Origin: Volutella citrinella | Taxonomy: Eukaryota > Ascomycota > Sordariomycetes > Hypocreales > Nectriaceae | Length of the DNA: 64,000 bases | Direction: 5' to 3' | Assembly: GCA_034401135.1 (NCBI GenBank) | Contig: JAWZSP010000002.1 | Location: 1,736,001 to 1,800,000 of the forward strand | Part shown: one piece after another, positions 1-10,058 of the stretch | How the letters are laid out: every line of letters starts with the position of its first letter | How positions within the stretch are numbered: the first letter of the stretch is position 1 | Notes under the pieces: generated by a model | The model's database searches: none | What the model was told of the DNA's origin: nothing | What the model saw: only the letters and a program-made list of their open reading frames with translations | Program-made: the position numbers and the translations under genes

Positions 1-180
1 CCCCAGGCGTTCCCTCGCAATTCGCCCGCGCTCTTCTCACTACTGCCAGACATCATAGTCGTTGGGCAGCGCTGCATCGCAGTTTCCAGCTCTTTTGTCG
101 ATTCGCCAACGAACACATCGCCACCAGTAGCAGAGCAACATCAACACATTTGAAGACTCTCCTCCCCCCCGGTCTTCGCC

Positions 181-1299
181 ATGCCTCTCCACCACAGAAC
201 ATCGGCCAACACGAGCAAGAGGACGTCCAGCTCCTCCTACTCTCGACACTCCCAGGACCGCTCCAACTCCAACTCCAACTCCAACAACACCTCCACCGAT
301 GAGGAATACTCTTACGGCTACGACGAATATGAGACGCGGCTTCTCGGTGACCTCAACAAGGCCAATACCGAGTTGAACAAGTCCAACGCCGAGCGCGACA
401 AGCTCAAGGCTGCCCTGGACGCCGCGACCCGAAAGTACCAGGACTCCGTCCTGACCTATTCTCAGCTCAAGGCCCAGCTCGACGCCGCCCGAGCCGAGAC
501 CGATGTAGCCAAGGAGGAAACCCGCAAGCTCAAGGAGGAGAACCAGGACCTCAAATTTGAGAACCACGATCTCGAGCAGCGGGTCATCAACCTCACCGCC
601 AAGCATGAGAACCTGACCATGCGCTACAATGCCATCAGCATTCCGAACCCCATGTCTGCTCTAGCCAGCCCCATTACCAGCCCAACTCCCAGCATCGCCC
701 CGGAGCGCAGCGAGCGTCCCGAACGCAGCGAACGCGCTGAGCGTGCTGAGCGCTCTGAGCGCTCTGACCGTGCTGCTGAGCGTGCTGAACGTTCTGACCG
801 TGCTGAGCGTACCGAGCGGACCGAACGAACTGAGCGAACAAAGACGTCATCCCGCCCCGCCAGCAAGGCTTCCAGCAAGACTTCAAACAAGTCGTCCAGC
901 AGCAAGTCGTCGGACAAGAAGGAGAGGCGAGAGGATCGCCACCATCGTGAGGATCGCCCCCGGACACGCGAGACGGAGAAGGAGAAGTCGGAGAAGGCTG
1001 AGAAGGAGAGGTTGTCGAAGCGATTCGATGCTCCCGCGACGCCTTCGAACCGCCGGACCAGCTTCATTGAGGGCTGGGGCCCCGGAGGTTGGTCGCCCTC
1101 ACATCCCACACGCAGTGATTTCTTGACTTACACGCACGTAGCAGCCACCCGGATGCAACCACCCGCATACTCGAACACCCCTCGCACTGCTACCGTCATC
1201 AACCCAGGCCACTTCAGCAGCGACAGCAGTGTCTTCGACGACGATGGCCCGGGGCCGTATGAGGATGGTTCATACCATCCTTACCCAATCACCAGCTAA
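181..1299 (+). CDS. Charged coiled-coil / Ser-Arg-Glu-rich protein, unknown function
   Basis: Single uninterrupted reading frame of 372 residues from ATG to TAA. I do not recognise a family. Residues 1-40 are Ser/Asn-rich; part of this is encoded by a hexanucleotide repeat (AACTCC) near 262-287. Residues about 52-145 form a strongly predicted coiled coil (many Leu/Glu/Lys/Ala heptads). Residues about 178-222 are a run of short Glu-Arg-Ser / Glu-Arg-Ala / Glu-Arg-Thr units, followed by Ser/Lys- and Arg/Glu-rich sequence to about residue 275. The C-terminal 90 residues are less biased and rich in Pro, Ser and Tyr. No signal peptide or membrane segment is visible. The architecture suits a structural or scaffold protein, but that is inference only. 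The charged repeat also keeps overlapping frames open on both strands, so ORF length alone is weak evidence; the coiled coil and the clean ATG are stronger. Confidence 0.75.
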   Translation: MPLHHRTSANTSKRTSSSSYSRHSQDRSNSNSNSNNTSTDEEYSYGYDEYETRLLGDLNKANTELNKSNAERDKLKAALDAATRKYQDSVLTYSQLKAQLDAARAETDVAKEETRKLKEENQDLKFENHDLEQRVINLTAKHENLTMRYNAISIPNPMSALASPITSPTPSIAPERSERPERSERAERAERSERSDRAAERAERSDRAERTERTERTERTKTSSRPASKASSKTSNKSSSSKSSDKKERREDRHHREDRPRTRETEKEKSEKAEKERLSKRFDAPATPSNRRTSFIEGWGPGGWSPSHPTRSDFLTYTHVAATRMQPPAYSNTPRTATVINPGHFSSDSSVFDDDGPGPYEDGSYHPYPITS

Positions 1300-1860
1300 T
1301 GGTTGCGACCATGTGTCGAATCAGCGTTGCCAATGGCGCGCAACAAGAAAGAGAAGGATTCTGGGATCGCTATTGTCACGGCTATCTCCCCTACTGCGGG
1401 GTTTCCTAGCTGACGCTGCACATGGTGACCGTTGTTCACCGGCGATCCATGCTGGCTAGTGGAGGGTGTGTCCAGGCGGGTTGGGTTGCCGTTTGCTCGG
1501 GACCCACTCCGGCCCCCCATGCTTCGGCGGCCATCGGAGTCTCCACAGCGTTCCCCCGGTGGGGCGTCCGGGACTTTGTCAGGTTTGGCTTCATGGGGGG
1601 CCGATCCACCACGATTACACAATTCTCCCTAGCCCTGCTTGCCCTGATCGCTGGGGCACAGCGATGACTCAGCCCCTCCTCCTCAATGTTCTCTCCACGG
1701 AGTTTTTGTCTTCCATTCTTGGAAACGTCTCCTCCTTCACTCCTCATCATACGTTTATATTGTGTCTGAACTGAGGCACAATCCCTTTTTACTGGTTGCT
1801 TCCAACCTTGCAGACCTCCCCACCAGGATCAAGACTCTTCGGCAATTCGTCTTGACCGCC
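1300..1860. other. Intergenic, no gene seen
   Basis: Several short overlapping frames exist on both strands but none starts with a convincing ATG and looks protein-like. The stretch just before 1861 is pyrimidine-rich, as expected for a fungal promoter or 5' leader. Confidence 0.5.
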
Positions 1861-2661
1861 ATGAAGCTCTACCCCGCAATTAGCGACGACCTTGCCGAGT
1901 GGGCACAGCGTCAGCCTGTCTTCCTCACCGGTTCGGCCCCGACCCACGGGCAGCACATCAATGTTTCGCCAAAGGGCTTAACCGACTCGCACTTTGCTGT
2001 GTTGGGGCCCAACCTCTGTGCCTACATTGACCGCACCGGCTCGGGCTGTGAGACCATTGCCCACTCGTATGACAATGGCCGTCTCTGCCTGATGTTTATG
2101 AGCTTTGGGCCGTCGCCCCGCATCCTGCGATTTCACTGCCGATCTCGTATCGTGGAGTATGACGACCCGGCTTTCCCGGATCTGGTACGCAGCATCGCAC
2201 GTGGCAAGCGCGAAGCCTTTGATGGAGCGCGAGCTGTCATCCTGTGCGACGTGTTCGAGGTCCAAACAAGCTGTGGCTTTGGCGTACCTCAAGTCAAGAC
2301 TGGTCTGTACAAGCCAGAAGAAAATTCTTCCGGCCTGGTCGAAGACATTCTCCGTCGAGACATCGAAGGCGAGATCAACGAACTCGCTGTCTTTGAGGCG
2401 CGGCCGACCATGGACAAGTGGGCTTCTAACATGGCGGAGAAGAATTCGTTGACAAAATACCAAAACGAGAACAGCCTGGCGAGCCTGGATGGCTTGCCGG
2501 GCATGAAGGTGGCGCAGCGCAACGCTGGCCAAACGCTGTGGGTGGAGAATTGCAAGGCAAAGGCGAGAAAGCTGCTTGCGGAGCGCGAGGCAATGGCCGC
2601 CGGCTTTTGCCTCGCTCTTGTGTTGTACGTTGTCGTCATGGGGTTGAGTGCGATGTTTTAG
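1861..2661 (+). CDS. Pyridoxamine 5'-phosphate oxidase-like (FMN-binding split-barrel) family protein with C-terminal membrane anchor
   Basis: 266 residues, no intron. The N-terminus (MKLYPAI..., then a stretch ending HINVSPKGL near residues 29-37) matches the fungal PNPOx-like family, in which this region forms the start of the FMN-binding split barrel. The frame stays open upstream to about 1762 but without an ATG, so 1861 is taken as the start. Residues about 35-150 contain the barrel, with hydrophobic strands and an RIVEYDDPAFPDL segment. The last 20 residues are a hydrophobic helix after a basic segment (KAKARKLLAEREAM), which looks like a tail anchor. Members of this family bind flavin, but most fungal ones have no proven substrate; pyridoxine biosynthesis should not be assumed. 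Family assignment is fairly sure, function is not. Confidence 0.8.
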   Translation: MKLYPAISDDLAEWAQRQPVFLTGSAPTHGQHINVSPKGLTDSHFAVLGPNLCAYIDRTGSGCETIAHSYDNGRLCLMFMSFGPSPRILRFHCRSRIVEYDDPAFPDLVRSIARGKREAFDGARAVILCDVFEVQTSCGFGVPQVKTGLYKPEENSSGLVEDILRRDIEGEINELAVFEARPTMDKWASNMAEKNSLTKYQNENSLASLDGLPGMKVAQRNAGQTLWVENCKAKARKLLAEREAMAAGFCLALVLYVVVMGLSAMF

Positions 2662-3300
2662 GAAAGCCAGCTTTGGTTTGGGTTCCTTTTCCTTTCTCCT
2701 TCTTCTGTTTTGTTTTTAGCAGGGCTAGGGAACAGCCGTGGATGACAGTGATGGAACGAACGGCATCATAAAAGCAGTGACGGCGCATTTGGGAGAGTCG
2801 CTTTGGCTCGAGGTTCTTTTTTTTGCGGGATTCGGCTCCGTCTCAGGATATCGGACGCCACGAGAAGGAAACAAAGATAGGGACTGGAACATATAACTGG
2901 GACACAGGATAGACTTGTGCTTTTAGCCTCTTTGCATTTCATGTCACGGCGCCTCCTCGACGGAGATGGCCGATTGGGTTGGATTGGATAGGATACCTGT
3001 ATTGTGGGAGACAAATCCCCGAGGCTTTGCGAGATACCTTTGTTGTTGTTTTTTTTTAGATATAGCCAGCTGCGTTTTACTGCGTTTTACTGCGTAATGC
3101 CAACTGATGGATTTTGCAACATCTTCGCACCTTGTTCGCCTCTATTCGTGGTTCAATTAAGGGAGTCGTGTCTCGGGCTCTATTTTTGGATGGCGTGTCA
3201 TTGCAAGTTGAGTACCTCTTCAGATTCCCATCCAGTCATGATCCATGTCCATGTCATGTGGCACAACATGGGGACGAGCAGTGGACAGACGAGGCACAGG

Positions 3301-3327
3301 CCCCCCCCCCCTCTCTCTCTCTCTCTC
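3301..3327. repeat. Poly-C / (CT)n microsatellite
   Basis: About ten C residues followed directly by about eight CT units, read straight from the sequence. It lies in the gap between the PNPOx-like gene and the SUR7-like gene. Confidence 0.9.
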
Positions 3328-3824
3328 AGCAACAATGGATCGCGCGGGCATACGAAAACGGCCATCTCAGCCCTGTGATCCTTAATTATGTACATCGCTA
3401 CATTACGTCGTGGCGGCATGCGTCCATCTGGGCTCTGAGGCCCGACCGCGCCGCTGGCCCAAGACAGAATACAGACAGCACCTGAAGCCCTCGCCACAAA
3501 AGCATCCCACATCAGCGCCATCCCGTACGATGCTCCCCAATCGGTAAAATTAGAGTTGGCTCTCTTTCCCGTCTCCTCCGGTCCCGAATCCAGACTCGGT
3601 TGGGCGGCGCAGGGCCACGAGGCCATCGTCCATCGCGCGACCGGCCAATGGCGCGTTGCGCATAGCATCCAGGGTCCGGGGGAGCAGCAGGACAAGGAAG
3701 CCTTTTTCGGAAGCAGCTGAACCATCGCGAGACCCGGGGGGGGGGCAGCGACAGTTCGAGCATCCATCTTTATCCATGGCCTGCTAGTTGGGACAACACG
3801 CCAGGTGCAGCGGGTGATGCTGCG

Positions 3825-3833
3825 TATATATAG
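3825..3833 (+). promoter_or_regulatory. TATA-like element upstream of SUR7-like gene
   Basis: TATATATAG about 240 bp before the ATG at 4070, followed by pyrimidine-rich sequence including the CT tract at 3995-4017. The spacing implies a long leader, so this is only a candidate core promoter. Confidence 0.25.
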
Positions 3834-4069
3834 CATCTCCCCGGTTTCGCCTGGCTTCGGCCATAGCTAGATGTCGATGGCCTTGCCGATGAAGCAATTT
3901 GCCGCTCTCCGCGCACACGTTGTCGGCTCTTCAGCTGGGTTGAGCCAGAAGACTGAGTGACGGCATTTCACCAACTACGTCATACAACGTCTTCCCTCTC
4001 TCTCTCGCTCTCTCTCAGGTTCGTTGCTTGCCTCCGGGTCCCAGTCTCTTGGGTCTCTTCAGTCACACT

Positions 4070-5171
4070 ATGGGCATCCGGCCATCGTGTGCCGAGGCGT
4101 GGGGGCTCGAGGAGAACAGGAGGGGTTGGAGGAAGTGGTTGGTCTTTGCAGTGTTTCGTAAGTCTTTCCGATCCCGCTTTGAGTCTTCGCAATTCGACAT
4201 GGTAGCGGAACGAGGGCTAATCAGGTGCAGTCGGTTTAGTCGCAAACTTCGTCGTCGTGCTAGGCTGCGTCTCATCCACCACCACGTCCATCCAGCTATA
4301 CAGCGTCAGCTCATACGATCTTACGAGAGCCACTGCAAAGTTGACGAACCGCACTGCCGATGAATTTCGGCATCCCGGGCTCCCAGAGGAGTGGGCATGG
4401 GGCATGTCAGGTATGTGATACGTGATGAAGGCGGTGGCTTTGCATCATGACGATGCATCCATCCGATGCGCAGCTGATCACGCCCGTTCCTTAGGCATCT
4501 GCGACTCCAACGGCTACTGTCGCCACGCATTCCCGCCCACCTTTGATCTCGGCGAGATGATCGAGTCCTCGCTTGAACACTCACTCCGGAATAACGAGTC
4601 GGCTATCCCCGCCGCCCTGGCCCCCTGGCGCAAAGCCATCGAGGAACAGTCCATCGACGGCCACTCAAAGGACACACACCCGCAGCTCCACGCGTCGCGC
4701 AGTCGATTCATCGCCTTCAGTAGGGCCTCGGCTGCCCTTGCCATCGTCGCCCTCCTGACTTCGGCCAGCATCTTCGTCGTCAGCCTCGTCTCCCTCGTCT
4801 CCGACTCGAAACAGCCCAGGCTGTGGATTCTGTATCTGGGCACTTGCTTGGATGGACTGCTCCTCCTTGCTGCCTTTGTCCTGGCCATCCTTGCCATGAT
4901 GGACGGCCCCGGCGCCGTCATCAGGTACTCGTCTATCAGGAGTGGCCCTAAAGGCCAGCTGGGGAATCCAGGCACGACCATACGCCCGGGACTGTTTACG
5001 TTCGGGGCGGGCGTGCTCATCAAGTTCCTCGCTATCTCGGGCGTCTTCTTTTGTGTTTTGGTCGTCACAGCAGTTGCACTGTTCGTGGCATGGGTTGTTC
5101 TCCAATGCCTAGGGAAGGAGAGCAACAGAGGGAGCAATTCAGACGATGGTGGTGATGGTGATGGTGATTAA
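4070..5171 (+). CDS. SUR7/PalI-family four-pass plasma-membrane protein
   Basis: Three exons: 4070-4157, 4231-4410 and 4495-5171, giving 314 residues. Intron 1 (4158-4230) has GTAAGT and a CTAAT branch site; intron 2 (4411-4494) has GTATGT and TTAG; both joins keep phase. Membrane segments are at about residues 24-45, 160-185, 190-220 and 250-280. The first extracellular loop carries the family signature: a WAWGMSGIC stretch, then a second Cys and FPP (about residues 82-104). That GxxxC...C pattern is typical of SUR7/PalI claudin-like proteins, which act at the cell cortex, eisosomes or in ambient-pH sensing. The Gly/Asp-rich C-terminal tail is short, unlike the long cytosolic tail of PalI/Rim9, so a SUR7-like cortical role is more likely. 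It is tail-to-tail with UPF3. Confidence 0.8.
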
Positions 5172-5663
5172 GATACTTTCCGATCATAATGCTACACATG
5201 AACAAACGCACGCAACAAACAGTCTGGGCAGCAGTCACATGCAGTCACTATAGATCAACAGTGTCGAAATAACAGTCTTGATTGGGCTCTGTAAGGTCAC
5301 TTCTTGGTGCGTAACTGCCTCTCATGATGGCACTACATACACGCCATGCCGAGTTCATGCCCATCGTGCTGTTGCCAACGGAGGCAGCGGAGGTCCTCGG
5401 CGCAAATTCTGGAGCGAGGCCAGACCGGCTTGTTAAGAAGCTCATCGAGTGGCCATCTCTGTATCGCCACTCTGCGCCGACCAGGTGTTGTCTCGGATGC
5501 TTGCCCTTCCGTTGCAGCTCGTCGGGGTGATGATGACGATGATGCTGCTGCTGCTGCTGCCGCCAACTGGAGCGGATGGAGCACAATCATGCAGCGATGC
5601 ACTGCGAGGCTAGTTGATGTTGAAACATCTTGCAGAATATCCCACGTTGCTCGTTTCCCCGAT
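5172..5663. other. 3' intergenic region between convergent genes
   Basis: Space between the stop codons of the SUR7-like gene and UPF3. It includes a CTG/GCC triplet run near 5545-5565 that opens spurious frames on both strands. No gene is supported. Confidence 0.5.
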
Positions 5664-7794
5664 TCATCCGCCAGTGTTCGTTGATGTTGATGCAGAATTG
5701 CCCGATGCAGCTGCTTGGTTGTTGGCACCCGCATTTCCCTTGCCACCACCTCCTCGGCCTCGTCTACCACGTCCCGATGACTTCTCCGGAGCACTAGAAC
5801 CAGATGGAGCAGCTCCGGACGCTTGGGCCGTGTTGGCGGGTTTCTTGTCCTTACGTTCCAAGACTTGAACAGTTCCTTGAGCTACCGTGACCGGGCTCGC
5901 GGATACAGCCTTCACCAGGCCTTCATGTTCAGCAAAGTCCACATAAGCAAAGCCCTTGCGCTTATCAATCTCAACAAAAGTAATCGTCCCGTGTATCTCG
6001 AGTGCCTCCTTAAGAAGGGCTTCTGTAACACCTTGAGAAGGGTTGGCATGCTTGACAAAACCCCGCGTGGCGCCAGCAGTGACTGTGGCAGGCTTTTTCT
6101 GCGAGGCATTCTTGTTCGCTTTGGGGCCGCCCTGGTTGGGCGAGTTGGGTTTGGCGTTGGTATTGGTATTGGCATTAGCATTGGCATTGGCATTTTCGCT
6201 TGGCGCCTGTGGCTCAGCAGTTGCTGTTGCTGTTGCGGCCTGCGACGCTTCACCTTCGCCCCCCTTCTTCTTGAGCAAAACGACGGGAGTGCCGGTTGAA
6301 GCCGCGGGTTGGACTCCACTTCCAGCGTCTGTGGACTTGTTCTTATCAGCATTCTTTCCACCCCGTCCTCTGCGGCTCGATGTCTGGGGTTTCGCCGCGG
6401 TTGCGGAGGCCGTGCGGTTCTTCTGATTTGATGCAGGCGCATCTGACTTGGCAGGCGACGCTGGTCGATCAGCAACCGGGGCCGGGGCTGCTTCTTTGGT
6501 TGTTGGCGTGGTCTTTGCGTCTGCATCCGCCTTGGCAGCGTCCTGTCGTGCCTTTCGATGGGCGCTTCCCGGGCTAAGGCCAAGGTCCCGTTGCAGGATC
6601 CGGGCGGCAGCGGCAATGCCTGCTCGCCGACTCTTGGGTGCCTCTTGGGAAGCTGAGCCAGTCTCCTTGGCAGCAGCCTTGGAAGCCTCGGCGGCCTGCT
6701 CAGCAGCTGCTTTCTTGGTGAGAATCTTGACAGTCTCCTTGGGCGACTTGTCTGCCTTATCCGACTTGGAGTCCTTGCCCTTCTTTTTGCCAGATTCTTC
6801 GTCCTTGGATGATGAGCTCTTGCCCTTGCGCGACTCTCCTTTCGTACTCTTTGAGCCGGCACCATCCTTGCCCTTGTTGGCCTTCTTCTCCTTAAGATAC
6901 TCGATAAGCGGAGTAGTGGTCACTTTGACTTCTGCCTTGGCCGCCTCGTCACCATCGTCGATTTCATGCGACTCCTTTGGCGGCGCAGGGTTGGCGAGGT
7001 CCTCCAAGAAAGCCATGAACTCGGGATCCTGGTCAATCGTGCCCTGGCGTGCGTCGGTACGCTTCTTGTTGCTCGGGACCTTCTTGTAGATGGCAAACTC
7101 GACAGCCGGCGGCCCAATCAGCGACGGGCTGTTGAAGGTAGCCTTTGCATCTTCCCACTTAGAGAGCCGAACAGCGTCGCTGAGCGCCATGAGGTCATCC
7201 TTCTTCATGACGTGTATGTAGGCGCGCCCTGGCCGGGATGGTTTCGATGGGCTTGGTCAGTCATGTTAGCAAAACACAGGTATCCTGTGCGAATTGGTGC
7301 GGCGTACTCGTTAGAAATCTTGCCCGCAGCGTACGAGAACCAGTCGACCTTGCCCTTGCCCGTCTCCCAGTCGGGCCCCAGAATAGTGACAAATTCCTGC
7401 TGGGTCATTCCGGGGGGCAGGCGCCGGATCACAAGCTTCTCGCCTTCATGGTGGGCTTTCGTTCTTGCGGGCTTTGCATTGTCGCCGCCCTCAGTCGCAT
7501 TCTTCTTTTTGGCTAGTTAGTTTGGCCATCCGCTCGGTCCAGAAAGGTGCCACTCCCACCTTGCCCGAATCACCGCCTCTGGAATTGGTACTCCTGCTTT
7601 TGGCCGACCTTCCCGATCCGCCGTTGTCGTGCGAGCTCTTGGCCTGGGATTGTCAGATTTCAAGAAGCCTGTCCCACACCACCAAACATTGCGCATACCT
7701 TGCTGCCTCTGCCCCCCTCGCTCGGCTGGCTGGCGGGCGCAGGTAAAGCCCCATTTGGCCGACGAGCCAGGACCTGTGGCGCCTGTGTAGACAT
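5664..7794 (-). CDS. upf3: UPF3 (Smg4/UPF3) nonsense-mediated mRNA decay factor with an added C-terminal RRM
   Basis: Four exons on the minus strand: 7794-7699, 7643-7574, 7512-7308 and 7251-5664, giving 652 residues. The Smg4/UPF3 domain spans about residues 80-215: KLVIRRLPPGM at its start, VDWFSY, then SNKKRTDARQGTIDQDPEF. This RRM-like domain binds UPF2 and promotes decay of transcripts with premature stops. The middle (about 230-515) is low-complexity Lys/Ser/Ala, including an Asn-Ala/Asn-Thr run near 477-490. Residues about 518-590 look like a second RRM (RGFVKHANP..., then KGFAYVDF as RNP1). The intron at 7252-7307 is well supported by phase and protein continuity. The small intron 7513-7573 is less sure because the donor is weak and the branch site is unclear. 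The start at 7794 lies a few bases after an out-of-frame ATG. It shares a 573 bp divergent promoter with the phosphatase gene. Confidence 0.88.
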
Positions 7795-8367
7795 TGTGCA
7801 TGCCGCAACAGCGTCTACGGTGGCAAGATATCCTGTGTAAGGATTGAAATGCTCGATTGAGCTAGAGGCCCTTGTAACAAGCCCGGATGAGAGTGAGCCA
7901 CTGCCCTTGATGAGTGACGCGCCCCGCCAACCGCTGGTGGGGCCGGGTTTGGAGAATATGCGATTAGCCAGTCGAGGGCTCACGTGCGAACAAGAACCTG
8001 GAGCATGACTCTCGCATCAAGGGAGCAGCGCCCCGGGAAGGTTCCCAATAGGTAAAGGTAGCCTCATGCTATTTACTGGCTTTAAGTTCTACATCGTTCA
8101 TAGGTGCTATACCGACAACCAAGGCTCAAGGAACCCGCCTATTGCAAGCGACCTCTGTATTTGCTCCCGCCAATTGTGTTCGCGGCTGATAAGGACCGAG
8201 GAATTCCCGGCGTCTCACTATCGCACCCCTCCATCATCGAGGACCCACACCCTACTCGCTCCAGCTCGTCGCCGCCACAAGGTACCACCGCATCGTTGTG
8301 AAGCGCTGGGCCGATATTATATATATCCCCGCCTCTCGTCTCTGTCTGCGACGGGGCATGCCTTAAT
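7795..8367. promoter_or_regulatory. Divergent intergenic promoter, UPF3 / SIT4
   Basis: The 573 bp between the start codons of two divergently transcribed genes. A TATA-like run (8315-8326) lies about 40-50 bp before the phosphatase ATG. No coding frame here is convincing, so both promoters probably sit here. Confidence 0.55.
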
Positions 8368-9735
8368 ATGGCTGCGAACGTACCTCGACCGGGCCCCGCT
8401 AACTTGGGGCCCAATGCCGGCCTCGACGAGTGGCTGGAAGAAGCCAAGCAGTGTCACTACCTGCCCGAGCGGGCGATGAAGGAGCTGTGCGAAAAGGTCA
8501 AGGAGATCTTGATGGAAGGTGAGGCTTCGTCACTGGGCCATCGATAGGGCGTTATTGCTGATCCAGTTTTGAAGAGTCCAATATTCAACCCGTCTGCACA
8601 CCCGTCACCGTCTGCGGTGACATCCACGGCCAGTTCTACGACCTCCTCGAGCTGTTCCGAGTGTCGGGGGGCATGCCAGGCGAATCAAACCCGCAGGCTC
8701 CCAAGACTTCGACAACCGTCATCACATCCGACGACATCGAGCCCCCAACCGAGATCACAGACCCCAAGCTGAGGAAGAAGATCAAGTCCTCCGGCGACCC
8801 CAGCGGCAGCGCTGCGGAGGGCGGGGAGGCCGACGCCGAGGACACTGAGGAAACCGCAGACACGTCAGCCGCTGAGCGCCTTGACTCCGGCGTCACCATC
8901 AACACGGCATCTCAGAGCGCTAATAACCGATACATCTTCCTGGGAGACTTCGTTGATCGAGGATACTTCAGCTTGGAGACGTTCACCCTGCTCATGTGTC
9001 TGAAGGCCAAGTACGGTTACTAGATGATGGAGCCAAGACCTATGCTTACAAATTGCGACAGATACCCCGACCAGATAGTCCTTGTTCGAGGTAACCACGA
9101 GTCTCGGCAGATTACGCAGGTGTATGGGTTTTACGAGGAATGCCAGCAAAAGTACGGCAATGCGTCCGTCTGGAAGGCCTGCTGCCACGTCTTCGATTTC
9201 TTGGTTCTCGCGGCCATCGTTGATGGAGAGATTCTCTGTGTCCACGGCGGTTTGAGCCCCGAAATCAGAACCATCGACCAGATCCGGGTAGTCGCCCGAG
9301 CTCAAGAGATTCCCCACGAGGGTGCCTTCTGTGACTTGGTCTGGTCAGATCCAGAGGAGGTCGAGACTTGGGCCATCAGTCCCCGCGGCGCTGGATGGCT
9401 CTTTGGTGATAAGGTTGCGACGGAGTTCAACCACGTCAACGGCCTCAAGCTCATCGCACGAGCCCATCAGCTTGTCAACGAGGGATACAAGGTATGTATT
9501 CGTCTGACCTGGCCGTCGAAGCTTGTGCTGACTTGCCCCGTAGTATCATTTCCCAGAGAACTCAGTCGTGACTGTCTGGTCAGCCCCCAACTACTGTTAT
9601 CGCTGCGGTAATGTTGCGTCAATCATGGCGGTGGAGCAAGACTTGAACCCCAAATTCAGTATATTCTCGGCCGTGCCTGACGACCAGAGACACGTGCCAG
9701 CTAACAGAAGGGGGCCTGGCGACTATTTCTTGTGA
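8368..9735 (+). CDS. sit4: Serine/threonine phosphatase catalytic subunit, SIT4 / PP6 type, with acidic insert
   Basis: Four exons: 8368-8518, 8575-9010, 9062-9491 and 9544-9735, giving 402 residues. Each intron joins in phase; the second uses the GT inside AAGTAC and the first ends in GAAG. The PPP metal-binding motifs are present: GDIHGQ (65-70), GDFVDRG (174-180) and GNHES, plus the C-terminal YFL that is methylated in PP2A-like enzymes. The stretches [14 protein letters not shown] and EFNHVNGL, and the start [11 protein letters not shown], point to PP6/Sit4 rather than PP2A, PP4 or Ppg1. Sit4/PP6 works with SAPS-domain subunits in G1/S progression, TOR signalling and ER-Golgi traffic. Unlike yeast Sit4 and human PP6, about 80 residues (about 88-167, Asp/Glu/Ser/Thr-rich) are inserted between the first two metal motifs without breaking the frame. 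I recall similar inserts in other filamentous fungi, but could not check. Confidence 0.92.
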
Positions 9736-10058
9736 TGAAGGATGAAATACGCATAATGGAATGATCGGTTTGGTCTTGCATGTAGATTAGCATAGGGTCA
9801 AGATACCCACGGACTCTAGGTGAACTTCAGTGGGAATATGGCTGTTTGGGTAGAATCGTACAATTGACTTTGTGTGCCTTGTAAGTAACCAAGATGTCGT
9901 CTTTAGCATAATCTTTATTTTCCCCTTACAATCTGTTCTGTTCACCAAAATCGTCGTGATAGCCGTGACTTTGTAATGGGACGAAGACACTTCTGGTGTT
10001 GTGGTGAGAGAAAGTGTGGGGACGTGCATCAACTCCATTTTCTCTGCACCATCACAAA
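9736..10058. other. Intergenic, no gene seen
   Basis: About 320 bp between two plus-strand genes, AT-richer than its neighbours; it would hold the 3' end of sit4 and the promoter of the next gene. Confidence 0.5.

Larger units (their letters stand above)
2662..4069. other. Intergenic region with poly-C and CT tracts
   Basis: No supported gene. It holds a C run followed by CT dinucleotides (3301-3327), a perfect tandem of a 10-mer (tgcgttttac, 3071-3090), a TATA-like stretch (3825-3833) and a second CT tract (3995-4017) that probably lies in the promoter or leader of the downstream membrane-protein gene. A 212-codon minus-strand frame at 3198-3836 has no recognisable content. Confidence 0.5.
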
